Assembly (NCBI GenBank): GCA_023458375.1
Contig: JAEWZT010000004.1
Coordinates: 1 to 64,000, forward strand
Length of the DNA: 64,000 bases
Reading direction: 5' to 3'
From: Bacillota bacterium
GTDB lineage: Bacteria; Bacillota; Clostridia; Christensenellales; CAG-314
Part shown: piece after piece, positions 34,388 to 44,055 of the stretch
Layout of the letters: every line of letters starts with the position of its first letter
Position numbering within the stretch: the stretch's first letter is position 1
Program-made: the position numbers and the translations under genes
The notes under the pieces: model-generated
What the model saw: the letters and a program-made list of their open reading frames with translations, nothing else
The model's database searches: none
Told to the model about the DNA's origin: nothing

Positions 34388-35664
34388 ACCGCCTCTTTGA
34401 CCGCCCCCTCTTCAACCGTTTCATTTTGCACGCTTGCGTCCTCAATTTTTTCTACAATCGCCTGCCCTCTTTTTTCCTCCGCCGCATTAAAAAGCATTTT
34501 TTCCATTTTGTCCATGCATGCCTTCCTGCCGTATCCGTTAATCATGCCCTGATATTTTTTGACGTATTCCCTTTTTAACGCTTGGTTTTCTATCCAAAAA
34601 TCAATTTTTTGCGCCAGTGAATGGGGGTCGTTGGAAGCAAACAGATTGTTGCCGTCAAGGGCGAAAGCTCGCGTCGCGCTTTTTTTAGAGTCGCATATTA
34701 CGGGAACAAGACCGCTCGCGATTGCTTCTAAACAGGCGATTGCCTCAATTTCGGCATATGAAGTGTGAACATACAAATCGGAAGAGCGCAGCAGTTCAAT
34801 AAGTTTTACCCTGCTGTAAAAATTAAAGGTGCAGTCAACGTTTCTTTTTTGGGCAAGCTTTTGGAGTTTTTCCTTTTTGGGGCCCTGCCCCGCAAAGGCT
34901 ATAAACAGTCTGTCTTTATATTTTGACAGCGCCGCCGCCTCAATCAAAACATGCTGAGCCTTCTCCGTGCTCAACCTGCCCGTGCATACCAAACGGAACT
35001 TTTCCTTTTCTGCCGCTTTTACGTCCGTTTGAAGCGTTTGTACCTGCTTGATATCTAGTTGCGTCCCGCTTTTTTGCGCTTCCCCTTTTTCCTCCCTGAA
35101 AAACTCTTCGCTTACGCCGTTGGAAATGACATAACCCTTGGTTTCGCGCTTTACGGAGTTTTCAAATTGGTCGCGTATAAACTGAGTGGGGTAATGTATG
35201 GCGTCGCAATATTTAAACACGGTATTGTAAAACTTGCTGTAAACGATTTTGTTGATTAAGCCGTTTTTCATAAAGCCTATGTGCGCCGTAAAGTTTTCTG
35301 CCTGACAGTGGAAACCGGCGGTAACGGGTATGTTTAACCTTCTGGCAATTTCTATCGCTTTTCTTGCCAGAACAAAGGGGCAGATGATATGCACCGCGTC
35401 GGCGTCTTTAATGGCGCTTGTCAATATTTTTTCGTCTGGTTTGGCAAGTTTTACGTTGTTTTTTTCAAGTATTTTGTTGATGATATATCCTAAATTGCGG
35501 ACGGGCACTACGCAAAAGTTTTCTTGCCCCCCTCTTTCCTTGTCGGGACATACAACCTTCACGCTGTGTCCCTTATCTATAAGCGAGTTTATCAAATTGA
35601 GCGCCGCTACGGTTGTTCCGTTGTTGGCTTCTCCTAAAACGTCGCAGACGACGGTAACATTCAT
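34384..35664 (-). CDS. family 4 glycosyltransferase (glycolipid type)
   Basis: A 426-residue GT-B enzyme. The N-terminus (DVLGEANNGTTVAALNLI) is typical of diacylglycerol glucosyltransferases and their relatives. The C-terminal half has CTGRLSTEKAQHVLIEA, YVHTSYAEIEAIACLEAIASG (the E-x7-E donor-sugar motif) and VICDSKKSATRAFA. A linker rich in K/E/Q (about 210-240) separates the halves, and a charged tail of about 40 residues extends the end. GGGAGGA lies upstream of the ATG. With the coupled acyltransferase it probably builds membrane glycolipids, inside the cell at the membrane face. The acceptor is not shown by the sequence. Confidence 0.82.
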   Translation of the reverse strand: MNVTVVCDVLGEANNGTTVAALNLINSLIDKGHSVKVVCPDKERGGQENFCVVPVRNLGYIINKILEKNNVKLAKPDEKILTSAIKDADAVHIICPFVLARKAIEIARRLNIPVTAGFHCQAENFTAHIGFMKNGLINKIVYSKFYNTVFKYCDAIHYPTQFIRDQFENSVKRETKGYVISNGVSEEFFREEKGEAQKSGTQLDIKQVQTLQTDVKAAEKEKFRLVCTGRLSTEKAQHVLIEAAALSKYKDRLFIAFAGQGPKKEKLQKLAQKRNVDCTFNFYSRVKLIELLRSSDLYVHTSYAEIEAIACLEAIASGLVPVICDSKKSATRAFALDGNNLFASNDPHSLAQKIDFWIENQALKREYVKKYQGMINGYGRKACMDKMEKMLFNAAEEKRGQAIVEKIEDASVQNETVEEGAVKEAV

Positions 35665-35723
35665 TTCAATTTCCTCCCTTGGGCAATTTAAACTTTAAGT
35701 TTGATATAAACTTAGCTAAGCTT

Positions 35724-35751
35724 ATTATATAACGGCGTTTTTTCTTTGCAA
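35724..35751 (-). promoter_or_regulatory. promoter of the glycosyltransferase operon
   Basis: On the minus strand: TTGCAA (35751-35746), 16-base spacer, TATAAT (35729-35724), about 60 bases before the ATG at 35664. Confidence 0.65.
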
Positions 35752-35806
35752 CGGAAAACGCCCCTAGTCTTTTTCACCGCCCCTATAATGTTTGTGGACA
35801 GGCGTT

Positions 35807-35852
35807 TCTCTTTACGCGAGATAAAAAAGCGCCCTTTTCTCTTTACGCGAGA
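35807..35852. promoter_or_regulatory. pair of 15-bp repeats, candidate operators
   Basis: TCTCTTTACGCGAGA occurs exactly at 35807-35821 and 35838-35852, 31 bases apart (three helical turns). Each has dyad symmetry at its ends (TCTC/GAGA). They lie between the two divergent promoters, so they are good candidates for binding sites of the XRE regulator encoded next door. The second copy followed by TTTTTTG could also act as a weak terminator. Confidence 0.5.
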
Positions 35853-35908
35853 GAGATTTTTTGTAAGGTTTATTTTGCGCAATAAAAGTGTAAAAATCAA
35901 AATTGCAC

Positions 35909-35937
35909 TTGTAATGGTGTAAAAAAGAATGTATAAT
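35909..35937 (+). promoter_or_regulatory. promoter giving a leaderless xre transcript
   Basis: TTGTAA (35909-35914), 17-base spacer, perfect TATAAT (35932-35937). The ATG at 35944 is exactly seven bases past the -10 box and has no Shine-Dalgarno sequence. Confidence 0.65.
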
Positions 35938-35943
35938 TGGTAT

Positions 35944-36528
35944 ATGCAAAGCAATATCAAAGAAAATATAGCAAACAACATTTCCGCTTTGAGAAAAAGT
36001 CGGGGAATGACCCAAACCGATGTCGCAAAAGCGCTCAATTATTCCGACAAATCCGTTTCAAAGTGGGAAAACGGCGATTCGCTTCCCGATATTACGGTGC
36101 TTGCGGCTTTGGCGCAAATGTATGGCGTTTCCCTTAATTATTTTGTGGAATACAACGAGGAAGTGCTCATTAAAGACCAAACCGACGATGCCAGGGAAAG
36201 AAGCAACAAAATAATTATTTTATGCCTGTCGGTGTGCGTAGTGCTTTTGGTCGCCACGGTAATTTTCGTTTATTTTTTGCTGTATGAAAACGTTATCTTT
36301 TGGCAGGCGTTTTTGTGGGCTGTGCCTGTTTCCTGCCTTGTTTTACTTGTATTTGCCAGACGTTGGAGCAAAAACAGAGTCTATAATACCGTTTTGCTGT
36401 CAATTTTTCTTTGGTCGCTGCTAACCTGCGTATTCTTGCAGATACAAGACTATAAGGCTTGGTTTGTATATTTTTTAGGCATACCTATACAAATTATTAT
36501 TTGGCTTGCCTCAAAGATTCAGCGTTAG
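35944..36528 (+). CDS. membrane-anchored XRE-family regulator
   Basis: This 194-residue protein has an N-terminal helix-turn-helix of the XRE/Cro type (residues about 5-62: ISALRKSRGMTQTDVAKALN, then SDKSVSKWENGDSLPDI), followed by four hydrophobic segments (about 80-185). Clostridia carry many such membrane-tethered XRE proteins, which may link DNA binding to envelope state. The start is set at 35944, because an earlier in-frame ATG at 35929 lies inside the promoter between the -35 and -10 boxes. The glycolipid operon is divergent and shares the control region, so it is the likely target. Confidence 0.82.
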   Translation: MQSNIKENIANNISALRKSRGMTQTDVAKALNYSDKSVSKWENGDSLPDITVLAALAQMYGVSLNYFVEYNEEVLIKDQTDDARERSNKIIILCLSVCVVLLVATVIFVYFLLYENVIFWQAFLWAVPVSCLVLLVFARRWSKNRVYNTVLLSIFLWSLLTCVFLQIQDYKAWFVYFLGIPIQIIIWLASKIQR

Positions 36529-37858
36529 GAATATTAAGGGCAAGCTTGCGGCAGTTTTCGCGTTCAAGCTTTTTGTTTTAAAAATGCTTGCTTGCCCATA
36601 TATGCATATTAATATAAGACGGGTTGCACTGTCTTTTTGTTACCTTTGTAAATATGTTCAAAACGACTTTGAGGCGACGGCAAAATATACTTAAAACTTT
36701 TATGTTTATATCGCCCCTCTTGGGGAAAAATATATTGATATGTGATTTGCGCTAAATCTTTTTGAGCGCGCCAACGGTTTGCGCAAAACTATTAGGCAAG
36801 GTTTATTGTTTAGTGCAGGTCAAAAATCAAACTAATTTGCGCTATATGCCCATAGCCGCATTGTAGAGCAAGATTAAAATCTTTAATTTTTATTGATTTT
36901 GCCGCAAATGGGGGACGGCAGTTAAGTGCATATGTGCGCACATACGGCTTTAATATGCGGCTAAATCAAATATGCTAAATTATGTAAATACTGCTTAGCC
37001 GTTGTCGGAAAAGCCGCAAGCGTCCGGTTATAAACGCGCCGCATAATATTCAAAACTGCGCAAGTGAGCCGCCTAATTTATGAAAAAGGCTTTTAAAGCG
37101 GCAAAGGGGTAAAATGCGTTTATGTTCATATATGCCTTTAAAGCTTTATTTTTAGATGTCACGGCAAAAACCACCGGCAAAGTCGGCAATGTTTTGCGCC
37201 AAGCGTATATAAGAAGGGGGAAAAATCATATGGACATATTTGCATACAAGGCAAATAATTGGAATCTTTGTTTTGCAGTAAGCGTTCGCGCCGCATTTGC
37301 CGCTAAATGGCTAAAAATTTGGTTCATTAAAAATATAAAGGCGCCGTTTTTAATATTTCTAAAAAATATGCACAGTCAACGCAAGCGCTTTGACGGTTTG
37401 GCAAAAACGCATAAGAGCAGTGTGTTTCAAGCCCTACGCCCGAGGCGCAAAAACGCGCGTTTGCTTTACAAAAGGACTTTAAGCCGCGCATACCAGGTTC
37501 GCTTTACAGCGCGCGCGGTTTGCCAAAGTCGGGCATCGTCTTATCGCGGCTTTTCTTCTTTGCTCAATGCGAAAAGGAACGCTTTACCGCAACAGCACCT
37601 CTTTGGCAGACAATTGAAGCCGCTTATAAAGCAAAATAATAATTGCGCTTTTTTAAAGGTAATTATATGCGGCGGCGGGGCATTAGCTTTTAGCGTATTT
37701 ACCCAAGCGGCGAACAACCCTTTGCGCTTTTATTGTATAACAGCCCTTCATCGGCTTACGCTCTTTTTTTCTCTTTTGCGAGGAGCGTTTAAAGGCTGCA
37801 AATGCAAAAAGTCGCCTAAGATAATATGAATTTAATTCATTTTTATTTGAGGAAAGTA
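36529..37858. other. 1.33-kb region without a convincing gene
   Basis: The longest non-coding stretch of the window. It contains a perfect 14-bp palindrome, TATGTGCGCACATA (36931-36944), and a small CCCC/GGGG hairpin near 36715. One open frame of 235 codons (37122-37829, plus) is longer than expected by chance, but its translation has no glutamate, three aspartates and very many Arg/Lys residues, unlike real proteins here. It may be a decayed gene or only a low-stop region. Confidence 0.5.
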
Positions 37859-37887
37859 TTGACAAAGGGTTTTTGATGTGTTAGTAT
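37859..37887 (+). promoter_or_regulatory. promoter of the pyrophosphatase gene
   Basis: Perfect TTGACA (37859-37864), 17-base spacer, TAGTAT (37882-37887). The expected start of transcription is near 37894, leaving about 15 bases of leader with TTGAGG before the ATG. Confidence 0.8.
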
Positions 37888-37908
37888 GAAAAAAAATTGA
37901 GGTTTTGT

Positions 37909-39996
37909 ATGGATTTACTAATAGTTTGTGTGCCGGTAGCCGCATTTGCGGCGCTGGTCTTGGCGCTTTCCAACGCTTTGTTTGTGCGCAGACAGTCGGA
38001 AGGAACGGAAGCCATGCAGCAGATTTCGCAAGCCATACGCAAAGGTGCCAATACCTATATGAAAGTGGAATACAGGGGTATTGGCATTTACTTTGCCGTT
38101 GTATTTGTTCTTTTGCTAATCCTGTCCTTTTTTGACCTGATTTACCCCCTTGTGCCCTTCGCTTTTTTAACGGGGGGATTTTTCTCGGGGCTTGCGGGTT
38201 TTATAGGCATGCGCGTAGCGACCGTTGCCAACGTAAGGACGGCGAACGCCTGCCGCACAAGCCTTAACAAGGGCTTAAAAGTCGCCTTTTCGGCGGGCTC
38301 GGTAATGGGCTTTGTCGTGGTGGGCTTAGGCTTGGTAGACATTACTTTTTGGTATTTGATTTTAAGATACGCAGTGCAGGCGGAAGCTTCGGTAATGGCA
38401 ACCGCCATGGTCAGCTTTGGGATAGGCACAAGCTCCATTGCGCTTTTTGCGCGCGTTGGGGGCGGAATATTTACCAAAGCCGCCGACGTAGGCGCAGACC
38501 TTGCGGGCAAAGTTGAAATAGGCATACCCGAAGACGACCACAGAAACCCCGCAGTAATAGCCGACAACGTAGGCGACAACGTAGGGGACGTCGCGGGTAT
38601 GGGAAACGACCTTTACGAGTCCTATTCAAGTTCTATTCTAAGCGCCATTGCTATGGGGCTTATGGCGTTTTCCGACTTAAAATACAACGCCGCGTTAGTG
38701 CCAATGCTTATAGCCGCGGGGGGAATAATCGCTTCTATCATAGGCACTTTATTTGTGCGCGTAAAGCCAAACGCCGACGGAAAAGCCCTGCTTAAAGCTC
38801 TGCGCAAGGGCACTTATATAGCGGGCATAATATCTGCGGCGATAGGTTTTGTCGTCATATACTTCATTTTAGGACCTCAAAGCTTAGGCGTTTACGGCGC
38901 AATGATGTTCGGGCTTTTGGCGGGCATACTCATAGGCTTCTTTACCGAGTATTTTACTTCCGACAATTACAGACCCACCAAAGACCTTTCGGAGTCTTCC
39001 GTAACGGGTTCGGCAACCTTAATTATTAAGGGGTTAAGCCTTGGAATGTTTTCCACGGTTTTGCCCGTAATCATAATAGGCGCGGCAATCGTGGGCAGCT
39101 TTTTGATAAGCGGCGGCACGGCGGCAGAGCCTGTAAAGGGGCTTTACGGAATATCCATAGCGGCGGTGGGTATGCTTTCCACATTGGGCATAACCCTTGC
39201 AACGGACGCATACGGTCCCGTTGCCGACAATGCCGGCGGCATTGCGGAAATGGCGCAGCTTGAACCGGTAGTGCGCCAGCGCACCGACACGTTGGACGGC
39301 TTGGGAAACACGACGGCGGCCACGGGCAAGGGTTTTGCCATAGGCTCCGCCGTTTTGACGGCGCTTGCGCTTTTGAGCAGTTATATTGAGCAGATACGCG
39401 CCATTACGCCGCAGGGCACATTAAACTTGAATCTGGACAACCCCGCCATTTTGGTGGGGGCAATGATAGGCGTCATGCTGCCCTATCTGTTTTCGGCAAT
39501 GACCATGAACAGCGTGGGCAAGGCGGCTCAAAACGTGGTGGTTGAAGTCAGGCGGCAATTTTTCTACGAGCCGCGCATACTTACGGGCGAAAAGGAACCC
39601 GACTACGTAAGCTGCGTAAAAATCTGCACCAGCTCGGCGTTGAAAGAAATGGTTCTGCCCGCGGTCATAGCCGTTGTTTCCCCTATACTGGTGGGGTTTT
39701 TGCTTGGCGTAAACGGAGTGGCGGGAATGCTTTTCGGCTCAATCCTTTCGGGATTTGTGCTTGCCAACATGATGAGCAACAGCGGCGGAGCTTGGGATAA
39801 CGCCAAAAAATATATTGAAAGCGGACACCTTGGCGGAAAAGGTTCGCAGGACCATAAGGCGGCGATAGTGGGCGATACCGTAGGCGACCCCTTAAAGGAC
39901 ACAAGCGGACCCTCAATAAATATACTAATGAAACTCTTAGCACTCGTATCCATTGTCTTTTCCGTCATTATCGTAAAATTCCCCTCAATCTTTTGA
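37909..39996 (+). CDS. hppA: K+-dependent membrane-bound ion-pumping pyrophosphatase
   Basis: A 695-residue, about 16-helix membrane protein that couples PPi hydrolysis to H+ or Na+ export. Signature segments are DVGADLAGKVEIGIPEDDHR, the acidic DNVGDNVGDVAGMGNDLYES substrate site and GDTVGDPLKDTSGPS near the end. In GNTTAATGKGFAIGSA the key position is Ala, not Lys, which marks the K+-dependent class. Whether it pumps Na+, H+ or both cannot be decided by eye. The ATG at 37909 follows GAGG at seven bases; an in-frame TTG at 37897 lies on the ribosome binding site. Monocistronic, with promoter and terminator. Confidence 0.95.
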   Translation: MDLLIVCVPVAAFAALVLALSNALFVRRQSEGTEAMQQISQAIRKGANTYMKVEYRGIGIYFAVVFVLLLILSFFDLIYPLVPFAFLTGGFFSGLAGFIGMRVATVANVRTANACRTSLNKGLKVAFSAGSVMGFVVVGLGLVDITFWYLILRYAVQAEASVMATAMVSFGIGTSSIALFARVGGGIFTKAADVGADLAGKVEIGIPEDDHRNPAVIADNVGDNVGDVAGMGNDLYESYSSSILSAIAMGLMAFSDLKYNAALVPMLIAAGGIIASIIGTLFVRVKPNADGKALLKALRKGTYIAGIISAAIGFVVIYFILGPQSLGVYGAMMFGLLAGILIGFFTEYFTSDNYRPTKDLSESSVTGSATLIIKGLSLGMFSTVLPVIIIGAAIVGSFLISGGTAAEPVKGLYGISIAAVGMLSTLGITLATDAYGPVADNAGGIAEMAQLEPVVRQRTDTLDGLGNTTAATGKGFAIGSAVLTALALLSSYIEQIRAITPQGTLNLNLDNPAILVGAMIGVMLPYLFSAMTMNSVGKAAQNVVVEVRRQFFYEPRILTGEKEPDYVSCVKICTSSALKEMVLPAVIAVVSPILVGFLLGVNGVAGMLFGSILSGFVLANMMSNSGGAWDNAKKYIESGHLGGKGSQDHKAAIVGDTVGDPLKDTSGPSINILMKLLALVSIVFSVIIVKFPSIF

Positions 39997-40120
39997 TTGA
40001 AGAGTTTTAATAGAGGAAAAGAAAAAGAGATTGGTTCAGTTTGATGGAAATGACAGGACAAAGAAAGCAAAGCGCTAAGTATATCTTAATTGACCGCAAT
40101 AAACTAGAATTATGACAACA

Positions 40121-40155
40121 ACAGACCGTAAAAAATCTTACGGTCTGTTTTTTGT
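40121..40155 (+). terminator. strong terminator downstream of hppA
   Basis: ACAGACCGTAA/TTACGGTCTGT stem followed by TTTTTT. It lies 125 bases after the hppA stop, with a 23-codon open frame of unknown meaning between them. Confidence 0.85.
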
Positions 40156-41172
40156 ATTATCTCTTTTATTATGGTGGAAATGTGCGGATAAAATTAATAA
40201 GGTGTAAAGCGAAAACGATGAAGGGGAGGGGATAAGATGCGCAGAAAAAATCAAGCTTTTGCCTGCGTGCCGCTCCGTTGCTTTGAGACTGGCTATTTAT
40301 GGCAAAAGCCTGTTTTATTAGTCCGTCATAAGTTTTGGCTGCATTTAAGATGAAAAACAAAAACGGGAGGATGGTAAGGCGCGCAGCGACAGTTATTTTT
40401 GAAACTATACTATTAGTAAGCGATAAAACGCAAAAACGCCGCGCAATTTATTTGGAAAGGCTGGGAGAAGGGGGAATAAAAAAACCAAAATACCCAAAAG
40501 ACGCCGCGCAGACGTTGACCGCTTTTGAGTTAAAACATTACTAATTATTCAAAAGACGGCGGGCTTGGAATTGGCTCGCATATGAAGAACGAAAAAAGGC
40601 TTAAAATAAAAAAAGCGGTTGGGCATAAGTATGCGCGGTAGTTCGGGTAGTTGGGGTATAAAATGTGCGTGTAAGTTTGGGGCAGTCGGATTATAAATGT
40701 GCGCGTAAGTTTGCTTGCTGTTTACTAGTCGGGTTTGAAAAAAATAAACCCCTATATTATTTTTTTGGCTAATTTTTTATTTTTTTATTGAAGAGTTTTT
40801 CTCTCTGATTTTAAAGCGTTTGGAAAAGGGCAAGGATATTTAAGGCGCCGTAAGGGGCGGTTTAGCGGCTTGCGGCTGTTTTTTTAACAGTTTTTAAGGG
40901 CGGTAAAAATGTAAAAACTTATGGTTTCTAAATTTTTTGCCAAAAAATGGTAATTAATATACTTAATTAAGTAATTTTGCACCTTATATTTTGGCAAAAG
41001 CATAGACAAACAAAAGACAATTTGCTACAATTTAAGCGGAATAAAAGGTTTTGAGCTTAAAAAAGCGCCTTTTTAGGTGTATTTTGAGCGCAAAAGTTAT
41101 TTTTTTAAGCAAAAAGAGGCTAATTGGCAAGCTTTTTCTTTATAGATACTGTGATTTTAGAGGTAAAAATAT
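40156..41172. other. 1.0-kb intergenic region
   Basis: No supportable gene. An imperfect direct repeat with core ATGTGCG(T/C)GTAAGTTT lies at 40657-40678 and 40692-40712. The right end is AT-rich, with a GAGGT ribosome binding site for the next gene. Confidence 0.5.
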
Positions 41173-43569
41173 ATGGCTGTGGTAAAAAAGCAAACTAACG
41201 TAATTTCATCGGCGCTGCCCGCGTCTTGGTGGGGCGAAACGTGGCGCGAAGGCTATTTTATCGGCAGCGGAACAGTGGGGGCCAATCTTTTCGGCGGCGC
41301 GGCGGAAGAGCGTATTTTATTAAATCACGCCGATTTGCTTTGGCAGGGGCGCATAAGCGTCGTTCCCGACGTATCGGCAAAGCTTAAAGAAGTGCGGGCC
41401 TTGGTGGAAGACGGGCAATACGACTCTGCCTCCGACGTATATGTGCGCGCGCTTGCCGCAAAAAACTTCCGACCGCAGCATTTTTATCCTCTCCCTATGT
41501 GCGTGCTTACGGCGAAATGTTCCCTTGACAAGGGGGCGAAAGAATATGTCCGCACCCTCAATATGAGCTCTGCGGAAGTCAACGTCTCTTTTTTGGACGG
41601 ACAGGCAAGGATTAACCGCAACTGCTTTATTTCACGCGAAAACGATACATTAGTTTACGAAATATCAAAAACGGGAAGCGGAAAACCTTTGGATTACGAG
41701 TTTTCCTTCAATTTGCCCGACGTTTTTAATGCGCGGACCCCTAACAGCATTTCAAATATGCCCCAAGGCATAAGGACGAGCTACGACAAGTATTTTATGT
41801 ATTTTACGGCGCGTTCAGACGACGGCGGCGACTATGGCGCGGTGGCGAAACTCAACCACTACGGCGGTTCGCTGACAATTACGGAAAAGGGGCTTAGAAT
41901 AAGCGGCGCAAACAATATTATTTTATATTTAAAAACCTTTGTAAAAGGCAACTACGAAAAAGAATTTACGCGCATAAAAGGGGAGCTTTCGGCGATGAAA
42001 GACCCCTACGACAAGCTTTTAAAATCTCACGCGCTTTTGCACCAAAAGTATTTCGGCGCGTCAACGTTAAGCTTTAACGGCACGACGGACGAATACGCGG
42101 AAAATATGCTGCAAGAACTGCGCAAGGGCGAGCTTGACTGCGCCTTGGTGGAAAAAGTCTATAAGTATTCACGCTACCTTTTTGTATGCTCAACCAACGA
42201 GCAGTCGCGCATGTTTAGTCCCTACGGGCTTTGGGGGGCGTCATACAAGGCGTTTAAGTGTGCATTGCCCTTTTCGGGCGCGGCGCAGCAGGTATACAGC
42301 TTTGCGATGCAGTCAAATATGCTTCCTCTTGCCGAACCGCTGTTTAACTTTATTGACGAGCATATGGGTGAGTTTAAAGATAACGCTATAAGGCTGTTTA
42401 ATTGCCGCGGCGTGTTTATCCCCACAATCGTAACTAACGGCACGGGGCGCTTAGGCGCCGTTGACCCCGCCGTAATTCATTTTACGGGGTGCGCCGGCAT
42501 GACGGCAAGCCTTTTCCAGCAATACTATCTTTTGACGGGCAACAGCAAGTTTTACAAGAGCAAAGCGCTTCCCTTTATGAGGGAAGTGGCGCTGTTTTAC
42601 CAAGATTATTTCATTAAAGATAAAAACGGAATGTGCGCTTCCAACCCCTCCTGCCTGCCCTTATCCACCTATTCGTCCGCGGGGGTAGGCACCCAGCCTT
42701 TTTCCCTTGCAAAAGACGCCTATGTTGATTTTGTCATTTGCCGCGAAACGCTTACCAATTTAATCGCGGGGGCAAAGGAACAAGGACTTTACGCGGGGGA
42801 AATTCCCGCGTGGGAAAATATGCTTGCGGCGCTTCCTAAGGCGGAAAAGACGCCTGAGGGCTTGATAAAGGACTTTTTGGGCAACGCGGCCTTAAAAAAC
42901 ACAAACGCGAGCAACCTTTCCTCTCTTTACGGCATGAAAGATTATGTTGACAAGTTTGACTTAGACGAAGAATATTCTTATCTTTTGGCGACGGCAAAAA
43001 AGAAATCGGAAAATGCGGGCGAGAACCAAAACAGCTACGATATGTCTCTTTTGGCGGGAGTTTTTGCAAAGCTGGGGCAAAAGAAACTTGCCGCCGACTG
43101 CCTTGCAGGGGTGCTTCGCGGCTGCGCGATGAAAAACCTTGCCTTTACCTTAACCGACTGGCGGGGCATGGGGGAATGCGGAAACGACGTTTGGTCGCCC
43201 ATGCAGCTTCAAAGCAACCTTGCCTTTTCGCTTGCCGTCCATAATATGGTGCTTGCGACGCTTAGCGACGGTATGGCGATAATGCCTTCTATGGAAGCAA
43301 ACTGCAACGGAATCAAGGCGGAAGGGTTTTTATCCTATAAGGGCACGTCCGTTGATATTTTTCATAACGCGCAAAAATCACTGCTTATAATTGACGTAAA
43401 GGCTAAAAAGGCAGTTGACTTTAACATGTATTTGCCCGAGGGGGTAAAAAAGCTTTTAAAAAGCAGCGCCAAAGTTGACTACGACGCCGAAAGCAATACC
43501 GTCAAAAATATTTCTCTCGCGGCGGGAAAAAGCATTAACCTGCAATTTAGTTTCCGCCCCACAAAGTAA
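41173..43569 (+). CDS. GH95-like glycoside hydrolase (alpha-L-fucosidase family)
   Basis: A 798-residue protein. The first 250 residues match the GH95 N-terminal beta domain: EGYFIGSGTVGANLFGGAAEERILLNH-x2-LLWQG, the L-x-EVR-x-LVEDGQY helix and the FYPLPMCVLT strand. An (alpha/alpha)6 barrel-like middle (about 280-690) and a small beta C-domain follow. The usual NIN-x2-MNYW segment with catalytic Asn residues is not recognisable; its place is taken by ALPFSGAAQQVYS. Activity on fucose linkages is therefore doubtful and another sugar is possible. There is no signal peptide, so it would work in the cytoplasm on imported glycans. GAGGT precedes the ATG. nrdR follows after five bases. Confidence 0.75.
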   Translation: MAVVKKQTNVISSALPASWWGETWREGYFIGSGTVGANLFGGAAEERILLNHADLLWQGRISVVPDVSAKLKEVRALVEDGQYDSASDVYVRALAAKNFRPQHFYPLPMCVLTAKCSLDKGAKEYVRTLNMSSAEVNVSFLDGQARINRNCFISRENDTLVYEISKTGSGKPLDYEFSFNLPDVFNARTPNSISNMPQGIRTSYDKYFMYFTARSDDGGDYGAVAKLNHYGGSLTITEKGLRISGANNIILYLKTFVKGNYEKEFTRIKGELSAMKDPYDKLLKSHALLHQKYFGASTLSFNGTTDEYAENMLQELRKGELDCALVEKVYKYSRYLFVCSTNEQSRMFSPYGLWGASYKAFKCALPFSGAAQQVYSFAMQSNMLPLAEPLFNFIDEHMGEFKDNAIRLFNCRGVFIPTIVTNGTGRLGAVDPAVIHFTGCAGMTASLFQQYYLLTGNSKFYKSKALPFMREVALFYQDYFIKDKNGMCASNPSCLPLSTYSSAGVGTQPFSLAKDAYVDFVICRETLTNLIAGAKEQGLYAGEIPAWENMLAALPKAEKTPEGLIKDFLGNAALKNTNASNLSSLYGMKDYVDKFDLDEEYSYLLATAKKKSENAGENQNSYDMSLLAGVFAKLGQKKLAADCLAGVLRGCAMKNLAFTLTDWRGMGECGNDVWSPMQLQSNLAFSLAVHNMVLATLSDGMAIMPSMEANCNGIKAEGFLSYKGTSVDIFHNAQKSLLIIDVKAKKAVDFNMYLPEGVKKLLKSSAKVDYDAESNTVKNISLAAGKSINLQFSFRPTK

Positions 43570-43574
43570 AAATT

Positions 43575-44036
43575 ATGAAATGCGTTTATTGCGGTTGCGA
43601 CGACTTAAAGGTAATAGACTCACGCGCGGTGGCGGACACCAACGCCATAAGAAGGCGCAGGGAATGCGCTTCTTGCGGCAGGCGCTTTACGACCTACGAA
43701 ACGGTGGAAACTACGCCCATTCTGGTCATAAAAAGCAGCGGCGTGCGCCAGCCTTTTGACAAGAACAAATTAAAATCGGGCATTTTAAAGGCGTGCGAAA
43801 AGCGCCCCGTTGCGATGGGGCAAATTGACGCCTTAGTTGACAGAATTGAAAAGCAGCTTCACAATTCCTGCGACCAGGAAGTAACGAGCAAAAAAATAGG
43901 CGAGCTTGTTATGGAGGGTCTTAAAAACATAGACGAAGTCGCTTATATTAGATTTGCTTCGGTGTATCGTCAGTTTAAAGACAGCGCCACTTTAATTGAA
44001 GAAATGACACGCGTTTTTGACGCAAAAAACAAATAA
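43575..44036 (+). CDS. nrdR: transcriptional repressor NrdR
   Basis: A 153-residue regulator of ribonucleotide reductase genes. The N-terminal zinc ribbon has Cys pairs MKCVYCGC and RRRRECASCGRRFTTYE. The ATP-cone (about 49-140) begins VIKSSGVRQPFDKNKL and contains EVAYIRFASVYRQF. It senses ATP/dATP and binds NrdR boxes before nrd operons. It starts five bases after the glycosidase stop without a clear ribosome binding site, so translation is probably coupled. No nrd gene or NrdR box is visible in the window. Confidence 0.95.
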   Translation: MKCVYCGCDDLKVIDSRAVADTNAIRRRRECASCGRRFTTYETVETTPILVIKSSGVRQPFDKNKLKSGILKACEKRPVAMGQIDALVDRIEKQLHNSCDQEVTSKKIGELVMEGLKNIDEVAYIRFASVYRQFKDSATLIEEMTRVFDAKNK

Positions 44037-44055
44037 CGTCTGTAAGGAACGTAAA

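Noticed and set aside
40044..40115. 23-codon frame MEMTGQRKQSAKYILIDRNK and onward after hppA
   Set aside because: Too short, without a good start signal or recognisable family; it could be a relic of a mobile-element gene end but cannot be supported.
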